From Flammeovirgaceae bacterium BBD 1991-12 (GTDB taxonomy: Bacteria; Bacteroidota; Bacteroidia; Cytophagales; Cyclobacteriaceae): a stretch of 64,000 bases of DNA. The stretch covers positions 86,397-150,396 of the forward strand of contig LYSV01000025.1 in NCBI GenBank assembly GCA_001657315.1. Direction: 5' to 3'. Both the position numbers and the translations under genes were made by a program. Shown piece after piece: positions 53,957 to 63,739 of this stretch. The notes under the pieces were generated by a model, which ran no database searches, was not told where the DNA came from, and saw only the letters and a program-made list of their open reading frames with translations. Numbering within the stretch: the first letter of the stretch is position 1; each line of letters starts with the position of its first letter.

Positions 53957-54787
53957 ATGATAGATATTAAAAATCTCATTTTCCATTACACCAAAAAGCA
54001 GCCCCCGCCGTTCCGGGATCTGCACTGTGAGCTGAATGCCGGCAGTATTGTGGGCCTTTTGGGCAAGAATGGCGCAGGAAAAACCACCTTGCTAAAACTT
54101 ATGACCGGGTTGCTGTTCCCTACCGGGGGGCAGGTCATGGTAAATGGTCATCAGCCCGGAAAAAGGCAGCCTTCTTTCCTGCAGGACCTCTACTTCGTCT
54201 CCGAGGAGTTTTACATTCCGGGGATCTCCATCAGCAACTATATCAAAGCCAATGCCGGCTTTTATCCAAGGTTCGACCTGGACTTGCTACATCGGCTTTT
54301 GTCTGACTTTGAACTGCCGGAGACGAGAAGTTTGCAGAAACTGTCCTACGGTCAGAAAAAGAAATTTCTTATATCGTTTGCGCTAGCCACGAAATGCCGG
54401 TTCCTCGTACTTGATGAACCTACCAACGGCCTGGACATTCCCTCCAAGTCTATTTTTAGAAGGGTGCTGGCGGGCTCACTTGATGAAGACCAGCTGGTGA
54501 TCATCTCCACGCACCAGGTCAAGGATGTGGAAAACCTGATTGACCGCATTGTCATGCTGGAGAACGGTCAGTTTATTATGCAGAAGGACTTGTATGAGAT
54601 TTCCTCCAGGCTCCATTTCTCCACCAGTTCATCGGCAGATGGTGAAGATGTACTGTACAGTGAAGTGATCCCGGGGGGTTACAAGATCATTACGCCACAG
54701 CTGAATGGCAACTCTTCTGTAGACATCGAATTATTATTCAACGCCATTTCACATGGCAGTCAAAAGCTTAAGGATTATGTCAAATAA
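53957..54787 (+). CDS. ABC transporter ATP-binding protein
   Basis: 276 residues, a single nucleotide-binding domain. Walker A is GKNGAGKTT, the ABC signature is degenerate (KLSYGQKKKF), and Walker B is FLVLDEPTNGLD; the switch His is in IISTHQVKDVE. It powers the permease encoded next (overlap with the chosen start at 54777). The operon is ATPase, permease, GntR regulator, GIN/DUF2807 protein, resembling YtrA-type GntR-controlled ABC transporters involved in envelope stress or antibiotic response. Confidence 0.94.
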   Translation: MIDIKNLIFHYTKKQPPPFRDLHCELNAGSIVGLLGKNGAGKTTLLKLMTGLLFPTGGQVMVNGHQPGKRQPSFLQDLYFVSEEFYIPGISISNYIKANAGFYPRFDLDLLHRLLSDFELPETRSLQKLSYGQKKKFLISFALATKCRFLVLDEPTNGLDIPSKSIFRRVLAGSLDEDQLVIISTHQVKDVENLIDRIVMLENGQFIMQKDLYEISSRLHFSTSSSADGEDVLYSEVIPGGYKIITPQLNGNSSVDIELLFNAISHGSQKLKDYVK

Positions 54788-55565
54788 CATATTTAGCGGT
54801 AAACGTTTTTTACTGCTATTCAAGCAGCATTTCATCCATAACAACAAATTATTGCTGTATTCAATCGTAGCCTACGTAGGTGTGGTATTCCTGATCCTGT
54901 CCATTGGTCAACTGGGCAATGATCTGCAGCCACATGACCTGGAGAACTTCCGGGGGTTTTTGCTGGCATTTGTAGCCATTTTTGGAATACTCTACGTAGG
55001 CTATTCATTTCCTGCATTCAGATCGAAGGAAAACACGATCAACTATCTTATGGTACCCGGGTCAGTACCAGAGAAGTTCCTGATCGAGTTTATAAGCAGG
55101 GTTGGAATTATATTCATATTACTTCCTGTACTCTTTTGGATCACATTTCATCTGCAAGGTTACTTTTTCACATTGTTCATGGATTTTACGTTCAATCCGA
55201 TCAATATTTCTTTCCTGACCAATGTGGATGTGCCTCAGATCGAGAGTTGGTTCTGGTTATCCACCCTGATAATTTCAGCTGTGATGCTGGGGTTCGTATT
55301 GCCTTTCACCGGAGCTGCCATGTTCACAAAGCAGCCCTTGGTAAAAACCTTGTTTTCCGTTGCGGTTATAGTGATCTTTTATTCAACGATCATTTATATC
55401 ATCGTGGAACCACTGGGGCTGTCTAAATACAATCCCAACGATTCAATGTGGTTGATACCCATCAATGAAGCGGAAGCTTTCAGGTTTTTTGCCTGCGCGC
55501 TGGTGATCGCCAATATGGTGATGCTGTTTGTCGCCTATCGAAAATTAAAGGAAAAGGAGGTTTAG
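54777..55565 (+). CDS. ABC transporter membrane protein
   Basis: 262 residues from the ATG at 54777, which overlaps the ATPase gene end; an upstream ATG at 54753 is inside that gene. Six membrane helices are visible (YSIVAYVGVVFLILSIG, GFLLAFVAIFGILYVGYSF, VGIIFILLPVLFWITFHL, WLSTLIISAVMLGFVLPF, TLFSVAVIVIFYSTIIYIIV and FFACALVIANMVMLFVAY). It has no recognisable periplasmic or enzymatic domain. It is the permease half of the exporter whose ATPase precedes it. Confidence 0.88.
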   Translation: MSNNIFSGKRFLLLFKQHFIHNNKLLLYSIVAYVGVVFLILSIGQLGNDLQPHDLENFRGFLLAFVAIFGILYVGYSFPAFRSKENTINYLMVPGSVPEKFLIEFISRVGIIFILLPVLFWITFHLQGYFFTLFMDFTFNPINISFLTNVDVPQIESWFWLSTLIISAVMLGFVLPFTGAAMFTKQPLVKTLFSVAVIVIFYSTIIYIIVEPLGLSKYNPNDSMWLIPINEAEAFRFFACALVIANMVMLFVAYRKLKEKEV

Positions 55566-55566
55566 C

Positions 55567-55932
55567 ATGGAGTTCAATAATGGCAAAAGCATCTTTCTGC
55601 AGATCGCGGACACCATCACGGACAAAGTGGTGAGTGGTGAGTTCCGGGCCGGAGAGAAAATACCCTCCGTCCGTGAGCTGGCCTCCGAGATGGGGGTCAA
55701 TCCAAATACAATTATGAGAACCTATAGTGAATTACAAGCCATGAGTATCATCGAAAATCAAAGAGGCATTGGATATTTTGTAAACCCCGATGCGCAACAG
55801 ATCATTTTGAAAGGTAGAAAAGAAGAATTCTTCTCAAAGATCCTGCCCGAGTTTCTGCGTCAGGCAACTATACTGGGTATTACTTCAGATGAGCTCAAAA
55901 CACATATTGAAACACTAAATGGTAAATCATGA
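55567..55932 (+). CDS. GntR family transcriptional regulator (YtrA-like)
   Basis: 121 residues, the short YtrA-like GntR form. The winged-helix is ISVRELA-type: SIFLQIADTITDKVVSGEFR, AGEKIPSVRELASEMGVNPN (HTH) and TIMRTYSELQAMSIIENQRG (recognition and wing), then a short dimerisation tail. It starts 1 base after the permease stop and overlaps the next gene by 4 bases. It most likely binds the palindrome at 53921-53952 and represses the operon until an inducing ligand or stress appears. Confidence 0.95.
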   Translation: MEFNNGKSIFLQIADTITDKVVSGEFRAGEKIPSVRELASEMGVNPNTIMRTYSELQAMSIIENQRGIGYFVNPDAQQIILKGRKEEFFSKILPEFLRQATILGITSDELKTHIETLNGKS

Positions 55933-56615
55933 AGCTAAGTGATAAAGTACTCATCGGATTTTTCGGGTTTATACTCCTGTATATGCTGGTAGCATTCACG
56001 GAAATCAGGTTAAAGGGGGATCTGAACCGTTTTGACGAATCCAGTGCAAAAACCGAATCACTGGATATCAATACGGTGAGTTACCTCGTTTTACCTGATG
56101 TGAAACAGCGTATTATCGTGAATACCTCGGATGATCCCAGGATTGAATTAAGAAGTACCTCTGGTGATGTGTTTTCGAAGCTGAAGTATGAAATCACAGG
56201 AGACACACTGGTGCTACAGCGATTTGAGCTGGAAGAACATGAACGTGTCAGAATCGTCATTCATATGCCTGAGAATAGCCTGAAAGGAATAAAAGTAAAT
56301 GGTGCAGGTGTAGTGGTTCGTAATCTGAATCAGCCGGCGCTGTCCATTCAACAGTCTGCCGGAACCGTAAGGCTGGAAGGGAATAACAGCTTACGGAATG
56401 TAAATATCATTGCTTCCGAAAAAGCGAATTTCGAAGCAGCAGGCTTTGATATTGATCAGCTCTCTGTCCAAATGGACAATTCAGTGATAAAGGTCTGGGC
56501 ACCTGTTGAACGCCTTGAAGGTGCAATGACGAATAATTCCCGTTTGGTGATCAAGTCTCCAAATGACATACAATTGAAGAGGGACAAAAGCAGCACATTG
56601 AAACTATCGAACTAG
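55929..56615 (+). CDS. Membrane-anchored GIN/DUF2807-like protein
   Basis: 228 residues. One N-terminal membrane helix (LIGFFGFILLYMLVAFTEI) is followed by an extracytoplasmic right-handed beta-helix-like region with regular short strands (VNGAGVVVRNLNQPALSIQQ, GTVRLEGNNSLRNVNIIAS), the pattern of the putative adhesin-head/DUF2807 (GIN) domain. Such proteins commonly accompany YtrA-type ABC transporters. It overlaps the GntR gene start-to-stop by 4 bases. Function unknown. Confidence 0.8.
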   Translation: MKLSDKVLIGFFGFILLYMLVAFTEIRLKGDLNRFDESSAKTESLDINTVSYLVLPDVKQRIIVNTSDDPRIELRSTSGDVFSKLKYEITGDTLVLQRFELEEHERVRIVIHMPENSLKGIKVNGAGVVVRNLNQPALSIQQSAGTVRLEGNNSLRNVNIIASEKANFEAAGFDIDQLSVQMDNSVIKVWAPVERLEGAMTNNSRLVIKSPNDIQLKRDKSSTLKLSN

Positions 56616-56630
56616 TCAGTTCCCGTAACC

Positions 56631-56654
56631 CCGGGCTGTGTCCCCACAGCCCGG
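56631..56654. terminator. 10-bp GC-rich perfect palindrome
   Basis: CCGGGCTGTG (56631-56640) and CACAGCCCGG (56645-56654) with a TCCC loop, 16 bases after the stop of the GntR-operon's last gene. Strong hairpin without T-tract, probable terminator. It shares its CTGTG-TCCY-CACAG core with the palindrome at 12286-12309. Confidence 0.7.
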
Positions 56655-56861
56655 AATGGTCATTGGAACGTGAATTGGAAGTTTTTGAATGTAAAACACT
56701 ATTCGTAGTTGCCGAACAACCCATTTGTTCGCATGCAAAAACGGGAAGATAAACAGGAAGTATCTGTAACAAATTGCTCATTGGAATCATCTGATAAATA
56801 AACCCTGCGTTTGGAAGCTAAATTACAACTGGTCCGGTAAGCCCAAAAACAACAACACTGC

Positions 56862-57752
56862 ATGAACATCGAAATCAAAGGCCTTTCGAAAATTTATCCC
56901 AACGGGCATGCCGCCATCCGTGATGTTGATCTTGAAATAGGAAGTGGCATGTTCGGCCTGCTGGGGCCCAATGGAGCGGGTAAGTCAAGCCTGATGCGCA
57001 TACTGGTGACCCTGCAAAAAGCAACCAAAGGCAGCGTACTGATGGACGGTATGGATATCAACAGGCACCGGAAAAGGATCAGGCCTTTGATTGGATATCT
57101 TCCGCAGGACTTCACCTGGTTTTCAAAGCTGAAAACATGGGAGTTCCTGGAATACTCGGCCCGATTATCTACGTCCCTCAGGAAGAAAAAGCGCATGGCT
57201 GAAGTAGATCGCCTGCTGGACCAGGTAGGTCTGCTGGATGTAAGGGAAAGAATGGCCAACAAGCTCTCTGGCGGTATGAAGCGGCGGCTGGGAATAGCCC
57301 AGGCACTGATCGGGAACCCCAGATTACTGGTGATCGATGAGCCTACCACCGGGCTTGACCCTGAAGAGCGCATTCGGTTCAGGAATATACTGTCCGACCT
57401 GAGCCAGAAAGATGTCACCATCATATTGTCCACCCACATAGTTGGGGACATCAGCAGTACCTGCCACAATATGGCCATGCTGAACAAGGGCGAGGTAGCA
57501 TTCCATGGTTCGCCGGAAGATATGATCGAACAGGTACGTGGCCATGTCTGGCAGGTTACACTGGACGATGATGAGTTTAGCGTGCTTAAAAACAAGTATC
57601 CCGTTGTATCCACTATCCCTACCATCGGTAAATGGGAAGCGCAGCTCATTGCTACGGATAAGCCTCACCCTGAGGCTAAAAATGCCACACCCAATCTTGA
57701 ACATGCCTATGTCTATTTTATGGAAAACGAATTGGGTATATCACTGGTATGA
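56862..57752 (+). CDS. ABC transporter ATP-binding protein
   Basis: 296 residues. Walker A is GPNGAGKSS, the signature is KLSGGMKRRLG, and Walker B is LLVIDEPTTGLD, with switch His in ILSTHIVGDI. A ~70-residue C-terminal extension follows the NBD, ending HAYVYFMENELGISLV. It overlaps the following permease gene by 4 bases (57749-57752), so the two form one transporter. It is the first gene of an operon that continues through TolC, HlyD and RND genes. Confidence 0.95.
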   Translation: MNIEIKGLSKIYPNGHAAIRDVDLEIGSGMFGLLGPNGAGKSSLMRILVTLQKATKGSVLMDGMDINRHRKRIRPLIGYLPQDFTWFSKLKTWEFLEYSARLSTSLRKKKRMAEVDRLLDQVGLLDVRERMANKLSGGMKRRLGIAQALIGNPRLLVIDEPTTGLDPEERIRFRNILSDLSQKDVTIILSTHIVGDISSTCHNMAMLNKGEVAFHGSPEDMIEQVRGHVWQVTLDDDEFSVLKNKYPVVSTIPTIGKWEAQLIATDKPHPEAKNATPNLEHAYVYFMENELGISLV

Positions 57753-60700
57753 TCTCACCACGCAATATACTGACCATAGCCAGGTATGAATCAAAGGTAC
57801 TCTGGCGCAATTGGTTTTTCAGAATTGTATCCCTCATTGGTGTGGGCTTTCTGCTTATTTTCAATATTGCCGTATTCTCTGAAGTAGAAACGCCCAGGTG
57901 GTTCGTGCTCTCCAACAGTTGGGGTATGCCCTATTCCAGCATGATCATCATAAGTATTGCTCAGGCAGCTACGGTCATTTTTCTGGCTACAGGGCTTATT
58001 AAGAAGGACAAAAAGATCGATACCAATGAGGTATTTTTTGCGCGGCCGATCTCCAACCTGGATTACGTACTGGGAAAAGCGCTGGCGCTCTTCAAACTTT
58101 TCTTTTGGCTGAATGTCGTATTGCTCTGTATCCCCCTGATCGTTAACCTTACCAATCCAAATGCCGTGTTCAACCCGCTGGCATTTATTATTTATCCGTT
58201 GCTTACCAGCCTGCCTACCATTGTTTTCACCACGGGGCTGTCCTTTCTCTTTGTAACGCTCCTGCGTAACCAGCCCGTCAGTATCATTCTCCTGCTGGGG
58301 ATCGCTGCCGTGGAACTGATCTACTATTTCGAAAAGTTTTCCAATATACTGGATTTCATGGCCTTTCGGCTGTCCATGCTGGCTTCGGACATGGTAGGGT
58401 TTGTTGATCTGGAGTTTGCTCTTTGGCAGCGATCATTTTACATCATTGCCGGCATCACCTGCCTGTTCGCCACGGCCTTTTTCCTGGACCGGCTGGCCAG
58501 CCATAAAGCGATACGCTACGCCACGGGCATGGTTTCCCTTGTGCTGGCCGGGGTTTCTACCTATGTTATGTTCAACCTATGGAGCATGAGACAGGAGCCT
58601 ATCAATCTGCGTGAGCAAATGATTACTGTCAACGGCCGTTGGGCCGGAGTGCCCAATGCCGATGTTGTTTCACATCATATCAGCCTTGAGCCCATGGGCC
58701 GGGAGATCTCATGCAAGTCGACCATGAGGATAAAAAACCATTCGACAGAGCCATTATCCGTGATTTACTTCACACTGAACCCTGGCCTGAAGGTTAATGA
58801 GGTAACATTGGGCGGTAACCCTGTCGGATTCAAAAGAGATCTGCAAATCGTATCACTCGACCAGATCGGGGAGATCGAACCCGGTGGGGAAGTCAATATC
58901 GGCATAAAATATTCCGGAAAGGTATGGGAGGCAGCAGCACATCTCGAGGTGGACCAGGAGCGTTATGAAAGCACGAACCAGTATTTTATGTTCGCCCTCC
59001 AAAAGAAATATGCCTTTGTGCAGTCCGATTATCTGTTGCTGACCAGGGATGTGCTCTGGTATCCTGATACTCAGGTTGGCTATAGCCGGGAATTCGCCAC
59101 AAAGGAGCGGACATCCTTTGTCCACTTTCAGCTGGATGTAAAGGCAAACGGCACTCATGTTCCCGTATCACAGGGCAAGCCTACGGTTGAAGGCGACCTG
59201 TACAGGTTCCGGCCGGAATATCCGCTGCCCCAGATCTCACTGGCCATGGGTAATTACAGAAAAAAGGAGATCAGCGTAGACAGTGTGACCTACTCCATTT
59301 ACTACTACCCTCAGAATGATTACTTCATGCAGTACACGGACCAGTTGCCGGACACGCTGAGTTTCCTCATTACCGACATGGTTAATGAATATGAAGATGC
59401 GCAAAAGCTAACGTATCCCTTCCGGAGGCTTCAGTTTGTGGAGACACCGCTTCAGTACAGCGCTTACAACAAGATCTATGAAAGTCACCAGGCCTTTTTA
59501 CAACCTGAGATGGTATTCTGGCCTGAAAAGGGAGGTGATATATCGCAGTTCGACCTTAGAAGACGACTACGGGACATGAACCGGCAGGCCCGCAAGCAAA
59601 ATCAGGTTCTGAGCGAAAAAGAGAAGCAGGCCAACGTATTCAATGATCTTGTCAAAAAAGTATTTACGAAACAGTCTGGCAGCCGGTGGATCTTTGATGG
59701 CAGGGACGCTGACGAAGCCGACTATTCACTGTTTCCCAATCTTTATGCCTATAACTCAGGTATCGTGAGCAGGGAATGGACGCTGCTGAACAGAAGCATA
59801 TCTGATTACCTCAGAAATGACCGGCAATCCCAAAATGACTTTTCAAGGAATGTTAACGGTATCTCCTTTGCAGAAGAGTGCAACGGCCTGATGCGCGAAT
59901 CGTCCCTGTTGGAGGTCCTCACACAGGAAACCGATTTTAACAAAATTCACAGATCCATTTCATTAAAAGGTGAATACCTGTTCTCATATTTGGGCCAGCT
60001 ACTGGGGGAAGAACCGTTTAAGGAGTTTCTGTACAACTGGATCAACCATCACCCTCACCAGCTCACCCGGTATGAAGACTTCAGGCAGGCATTTTCTGAA
60101 ACCTTCCACCTGGATATCGACCCGATCATAAGGCAGGTATATTTCGAAACCGATCAGCCCTCCTTTGAAATTGAAAATATCCAAAAGTATGAAGTACTGG
60201 ATGGGGACCGGAAGCGCTATCAGGTATTGCTGGATGTAAAAAATTCCGGTGAGAATGATGGAGTCATCGAGGTGAGTTTCAATACCGGTGATGAGCGGGA
60301 TCAAAGTGCCTTTTTCAGACGCAAGCAGGATGAAAAAGCGCAGCAGGAAGATCAGGGTCACCTCTCGGTGATCAAAAAAGGGATGACAAAGCAGATCGGG
60401 CTCGTACTCGATGAGCAGCCGGAAAAGATCACCATAAACACACTTGTATCCAGGAACATCCCGTCCGTCATCACCATGTCGACCGGAAAATTCGGTTTAC
60501 GTGAGAATGCGGAGTTATTTGAAGGAGAAAGGATCATTGAACAGCACTCCGGCTACCGGCAATATGAAGTTATTGTGGACAATGAAAATCCGGGGTTCAG
60601 CACCTTCAGCCCCATCAAAGCCACCTATCTCAGGGCATTTCTAGACCGCAGAAATCCATCGGACAAAAAATACTATGGTAAATGGTACCGCTCCTACTCC

Positions 60701-61087
60701 AAATGGCTGGCTACCACAGGCTCGGATTTTTACGGTAAATCCATCAGGTCGGCACATTTTACCCGATCAGGAAGCGGAGATAAGATCTGCACCTGGTCAC
60801 CGGAGCTGAGAGAAGAAGGGTTTTATGATCTGTATGTCTACATGATGGGCAAAAATCAAAACCAGTATACAGGTCGCAACCGGAATAACCGTCAGTTTAA
60901 CTATCACTACACGATCAACCATGCAGACGGACGGGACGATATCCGCTACAATATTTCCAATGCCGAACCCGGCTGGAATTATCTGGGATCCTATTACTTC
61001 AACCAGAGCGGGAGCAGCGTGGTACTCACGGATAAGTGTGAGCTTCGAACAGTCTATGCTGATGCGGTAAAATGGGTAAGGCAGTAA
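57749..61087 (+). CDS. ABC permease fused to zinc-less M1-peptidase-like and golvesin-like domains
   Basis: 1112 residues. About seven helices (first ~270 residues) form an ABC-2 permease. The following ectodomain (~280-800) follows the M1 aminopeptidase plan: a saddle beta-domain (STMRIKNHSTEPLSVIYFTLN, FHFQ-like strand), then a helical part ending PLLYNW-like (EEPFKEFLYNWINHH, YEDFRQAFSETFHLD). No HExxH and no GxMEN motif is present anywhere, so no zinc or peptidase activity is expected. The last ~110 residues (EEGFYDLYVYMMG, EPGWNYLGSYYF, SVVLTD...VYADAVKWV) match a golvesin C-terminal-like carbohydrate-binding fold. The partner ATPase precedes it. It probably exports or senses something at the cell surface; substrate unknown. 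Confidence 0.82.
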   Translation: MISPRNILTIARYESKVLWRNWFFRIVSLIGVGFLLIFNIAVFSEVETPRWFVLSNSWGMPYSSMIIISIAQAATVIFLATGLIKKDKKIDTNEVFFARPISNLDYVLGKALALFKLFFWLNVVLLCIPLIVNLTNPNAVFNPLAFIIYPLLTSLPTIVFTTGLSFLFVTLLRNQPVSIILLLGIAAVELIYYFEKFSNILDFMAFRLSMLASDMVGFVDLEFALWQRSFYIIAGITCLFATAFFLDRLASHKAIRYATGMVSLVLAGVSTYVMFNLWSMRQEPINLREQMITVNGRWAGVPNADVVSHHISLEPMGREISCKSTMRIKNHSTEPLSVIYFTLNPGLKVNEVTLGGNPVGFKRDLQIVSLDQIGEIEPGGEVNIGIKYSGKVWEAAAHLEVDQERYESTNQYFMFALQKKYAFVQSDYLLLTRDVLWYPDTQVGYSREFATKERTSFVHFQLDVKANGTHVPVSQGKPTVEGDLYRFRPEYPLPQISLAMGNYRKKEISVDSVTYSIYYYPQNDYFMQYTDQLPDTLSFLITDMVNEYEDAQKLTYPFRRLQFVETPLQYSAYNKIYESHQAFLQPEMVFWPEKGGDISQFDLRRRLRDMNRQARKQNQVLSEKEKQANVFNDLVKKVFTKQSGSRWIFDGRDADEADYSLFPNLYAYNSGIVSREWTLLNRSISDYLRNDRQSQNDFSRNVNGISFAEECNGLMRESSLLEVLTQETDFNKIHRSISLKGEYLFSYLGQLLGEEPFKEFLYNWINHHPHQLTRYEDFRQAFSETFHLDIDPIIRQVYFETDQPSFEIENIQKYEVLDGDRKRYQVLLDVKNSGENDGVIEVSFNTGDERDQSAFFRRKQDEKAQQEDQGHLSVIKKGMTKQIGLVLDEQPEKITINTLVSRNIPSVITMSTGKFGLRENAELFEGERIIEQHSGYRQYEVIVDNENPGFSTFSPIKATYLRAFLDRRNPSDKKYYGKWYRSYSKWLATTGSDFYGKSIRSAHFTRSGSGDKICTWSPELREEGFYDLYVYMMGKNQNQYTGRNRNNRQFNYHYTINHADGRDDIRYNISNAEPGWNYLGSYYFNQSGSSVVLTDKCELRTVYADAVKWVRQ

Positions 61088-61127
61088 CAATACAGAATGA
61101 ACAGGATTTGAAAATAATTACTTACAA

Positions 61128-62630
61128 ATGAATGGTAAAAGTGAAATCAGAATGGATCATCCGGTCAGAGCCTGCTCCCGCAGGTTAATGATGCTGCTCA
61201 CTGTGGGCATTTCAGTAGTATTGAATGTTACGGAGGTCCGCAGCCAGCAGGTGCTGACACTGGAGGAGTCCATAAAGATCGCCCGGAACAGTAGTCCGGA
61301 TATCAGGAAATCGGTATTGAACCTGCTTAGCAACAGAAAAAGTCTTGATGCTCAGCGCGCCAGCCTGAAGTCCCGGTTTTCACTGGATGTGACACCCATT
61401 GATTTTAACAGAACCCGAATCTTTAACGATCTCATTTCTCAATGGAATACTAACGAGGATTACAATTCCTTTGCCAACCTTTCCATTACCCAACCCATTG
61501 CCAAAACGGATGGTACGATCTCACTGATAAATCGCCTGGGATATCGTGACAACTTTTCTGAATTTCAGGATGTCAGGACCAAAACCTACAGCAATAACCT
61601 GTACCTGCAGCTCGATCAACCCATTTTCACCTATAACCGCAACAAGCTTCAACTCCGTGAGCTGGAACTCAATCTTGAAAATGCCCAGATCAACAACGCG
61701 TTGCAGCTACTCGATCTGGAAAGGAATGTAACCCAGTCCTTCTATACCTTTTACCAAAGCCAGAACGATCTGGAGATCTCTATTGATGAATATGAGAATC
61801 AAAAGATCAGCTACGAGATCACCAAAAACAAAGTGGATGCCGATCTGCTGGCAAAAGAGGAGCTCTATCAGGCAGAGCTTAATCTGGCCACTTCCAAATC
61901 AACGGTCCAGAACAATCAGGTCACGCTGGATAATGCTGCGGATGATTTTAAGCTGCTCCTGGGGGTCGACCTTACTGAAGAAGTGACGGTAGAAGTGGAC
62001 GTTCAGTTCGTCACCCGTGAGGTGGATCTCAATCAGGCGATCCAGTTCGGCCTTGAAAATCGCATGGAGCTAAGGGAAAGGGCCATTGCCATAGAGCGCT
62101 CCCAATTTGAGCTGATACGTACCAATGCGCTGAATGAATTCAAGGGAGCTGTATCCTTGTCGCTGGGCATATTTGGTGATAACGAACAGGTAGCTGAGGT
62201 TTACCAGTCGCCCACGGTAAACCCCAGAGTAGCTCTTTCCTTTACGATCCCCCTGTGGGACTGGGGTGAAAACAAAGCCAGAATGGAGGCCTCCAATGCC
62301 AATCTGGAGATCAGTAAGATCGACCTGGAAAACCAGAAGAACGATATCATCATAGGCATCAGAAAGGCCTACAGAAACCTGCAGAACCTGGAAAATCAAA
62401 TAGAAATTGCCCGGCAAAACGTAAAGAACGCTGAACTCACTTACGAGATCAATCTGGAACGCTATAAAAACGGTGATCTCACCAGTATAGATCTCAATAT
62501 GTTCCAGAGCCAGCTTTCCGAAAAGAAAAGTACACTCGCCAGCGCATTGATCAATTACAAGATTGAACTGCTCAATCTGAAGATCCTGTCCCTGTATGAT
62601 TTCGAAAACCAAAAACCTCTGATCCCATAA
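61128..62630 (+). CDS. TolC-family outer membrane efflux channel
   Basis: 500 residues, normal TolC length. A signal-like segment after a basic N-terminus (MMLLTVGISVVLNVTEVRS|QQ) is followed by the two helical-barrel repeats (LTLEESIKIARNSSPDIRKS, VDLNQAIQFGLENRMELRE), each with a C-terminal strand/turn (FTIPLWDWGENKARMEAS). It ends LLNLKILSLYDFENQ. Gaps of 40 bases to the permease and 31 to the adaptor place it within one operon. Confidence 0.93.
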   Translation: MNGKSEIRMDHPVRACSRRLMMLLTVGISVVLNVTEVRSQQVLTLEESIKIARNSSPDIRKSVLNLLSNRKSLDAQRASLKSRFSLDVTPIDFNRTRIFNDLISQWNTNEDYNSFANLSITQPIAKTDGTISLINRLGYRDNFSEFQDVRTKTYSNNLYLQLDQPIFTYNRNKLQLRELELNLENAQINNALQLLDLERNVTQSFYTFYQSQNDLEISIDEYENQKISYEITKNKVDADLLAKEELYQAELNLATSKSTVQNNQVTLDNAADDFKLLLGVDLTEEVTVEVDVQFVTREVDLNQAIQFGLENRMELRERAIAIERSQFELIRTNALNEFKGAVSLSLGIFGDNEQVAEVYQSPTVNPRVALSFTIPLWDWGENKARMEASNANLEISKIDLENQKNDIIIGIRKAYRNLQNLENQIEIARQNVKNAELTYEINLERYKNGDLTSIDLNMFQSQLSEKKSTLASALINYKIELLNLKILSLYDFENQKPLIP

Positions 62631-62661
62631 CCGAAAACCGGATACAAACATCATATCTGCT

Positions 62662-63720
62662 ATGAAAAAGCTTAAAAACTCCATCATGATCCTTTTACCG
62701 ATGATCGCATTGATCGCATGCAACGGTGAGGACTCCAATATTCAGACAGAAATAAAGGTCCCTGTTTCCATAAAGAGCATCAAGCCACAGTCCATCTCCA
62801 GGTTTATTGAAACCACCGGTACCGTTTATTCCTCAAAAGAAGGAACCATGAAATCGGAGCTCGCAGGCATCTATCGTTTACAGCGTAATCCGGCCACGGG
62901 AAAACCCTTTGCGCTTGGGGATGCCGTGAAAGCAGGACAGGTACTGATCCGGCTGGAAGACAAGGAGTTTGAAAACAACCTGCAGCTCGAGGGTAAAAAG
63001 CTCAATCTGGAGGTGTCACAGAATAACCTCAAAAAGCAACAGTCCCTCTATGAAAAAGGTGGGGTAACACTGACAGAGCTGAAGACAGCCTCCATTGAAT
63101 TTGTCAATGCCCGGTATTCCTATGAAAATGCTGAGATACAAAAGGCCAAAATGTCCGTCAGGGCGCCTTTTGACGGTGTAATTGTAGAGCTTCCCTATCG
63201 CACAAACGGCGTTCGGATCGAGCAGGGACAGGAGCTCTTCAGCATTATGGAATACAACAGGCTCCTCATGGATGTGAAACTGCCGGAAAAGTACCTGGCG
63301 GAGGTGACCATCGATCAATTGGTGCATATCACCAATTACAACATAGCCGAAGATACCATCGCAGGAAGGATCAGCCAGATCTCGCCCGTTATTGATACGG
63401 AGACCAGAACATTCCAAAGTGTACTGGAGATCAGTAATGACGGAAAACTACTCCGCCCGGGCATGTTCATCAAGGCCGCGATCCTTTCCGAAAGCAGGGA
63501 CAGTACCATCGTTATTCCAAAGGAAACCATTATCGCCAGGCAGGACGGAAAAGTAGTGTTTACGGTAGAGAACGGTATAGCCTCGGAGAAGAAGATCACC
63601 ACAGGGCTGGAAAATCAGGAGGTGATCGAAGTGCTTGACGGTCTCAAGGTCAATGACCGGCTGGTGATTGCCGGATTCGAAACATTGAGGGATAAATCAA
63701 AGGTCAGCGTAATTCAGTAG
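62662..63720 (+). CDS. RND efflux periplasmic adaptor subunit (HlyD/MFP family lipoprotein)
   Basis: 352 residues. Lipoprotein signal with lipobox LIAC (Cys20). Lipoyl half-motifs (GDAVKAGQVLIRLEDKEF and RAPFDGVIVELPYR) flank a coiled-coil of about 60 residues (KLNLEVSQNNLKKQQSLYEKGG). The beta-barrel (GRISQISPVIDTETRTFQSV) and membrane-proximal part (GMFIKAAILSESRDSTIVIP) follow. It connects the adjacent TolC channel and the RND pump at the right edge. Confidence 0.93.
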   Translation: MKKLKNSIMILLPMIALIACNGEDSNIQTEIKVPVSIKSIKPQSISRFIETTGTVYSSKEGTMKSELAGIYRLQRNPATGKPFALGDAVKAGQVLIRLEDKEFENNLQLEGKKLNLEVSQNNLKKQQSLYEKGGVTLTELKTASIEFVNARYSYENAEIQKAKMSVRAPFDGVIVELPYRTNGVRIEQGQELFSIMEYNRLLMDVKLPEKYLAEVTIDQLVHITNYNIAEDTIAGRISQISPVIDTETRTFQSVLEISNDGKLLRPGMFIKAAILSESRDSTIVIPKETIIARQDGKVVFTVENGIASEKKITTGLENQEVIEVLDGLKVNDRLVIAGFETLRDKSKVSVIQ

Positions 63721-63739
63721 TCATTTAAATCAATCCATT

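Noticed and set aside
56894..57649. 251-codon minus-strand frame opposite the second ABC ATPase
   Set aside because: The plus-strand frame carries Walker A, signature and Walker B motifs; the opposite frame is Ser-rich and domain-free.
57749..61087. Active M1 aminopeptidase
   Set aside because: No HExxH zinc motif or GxMEN exopeptidase motif exists in the translated sequence.
62070..62738. 222-codon minus-strand frame over the TolC gene end
   Set aside because: Antisense to a full TolC-family gene and the lipoprotein adaptor start; no domain.
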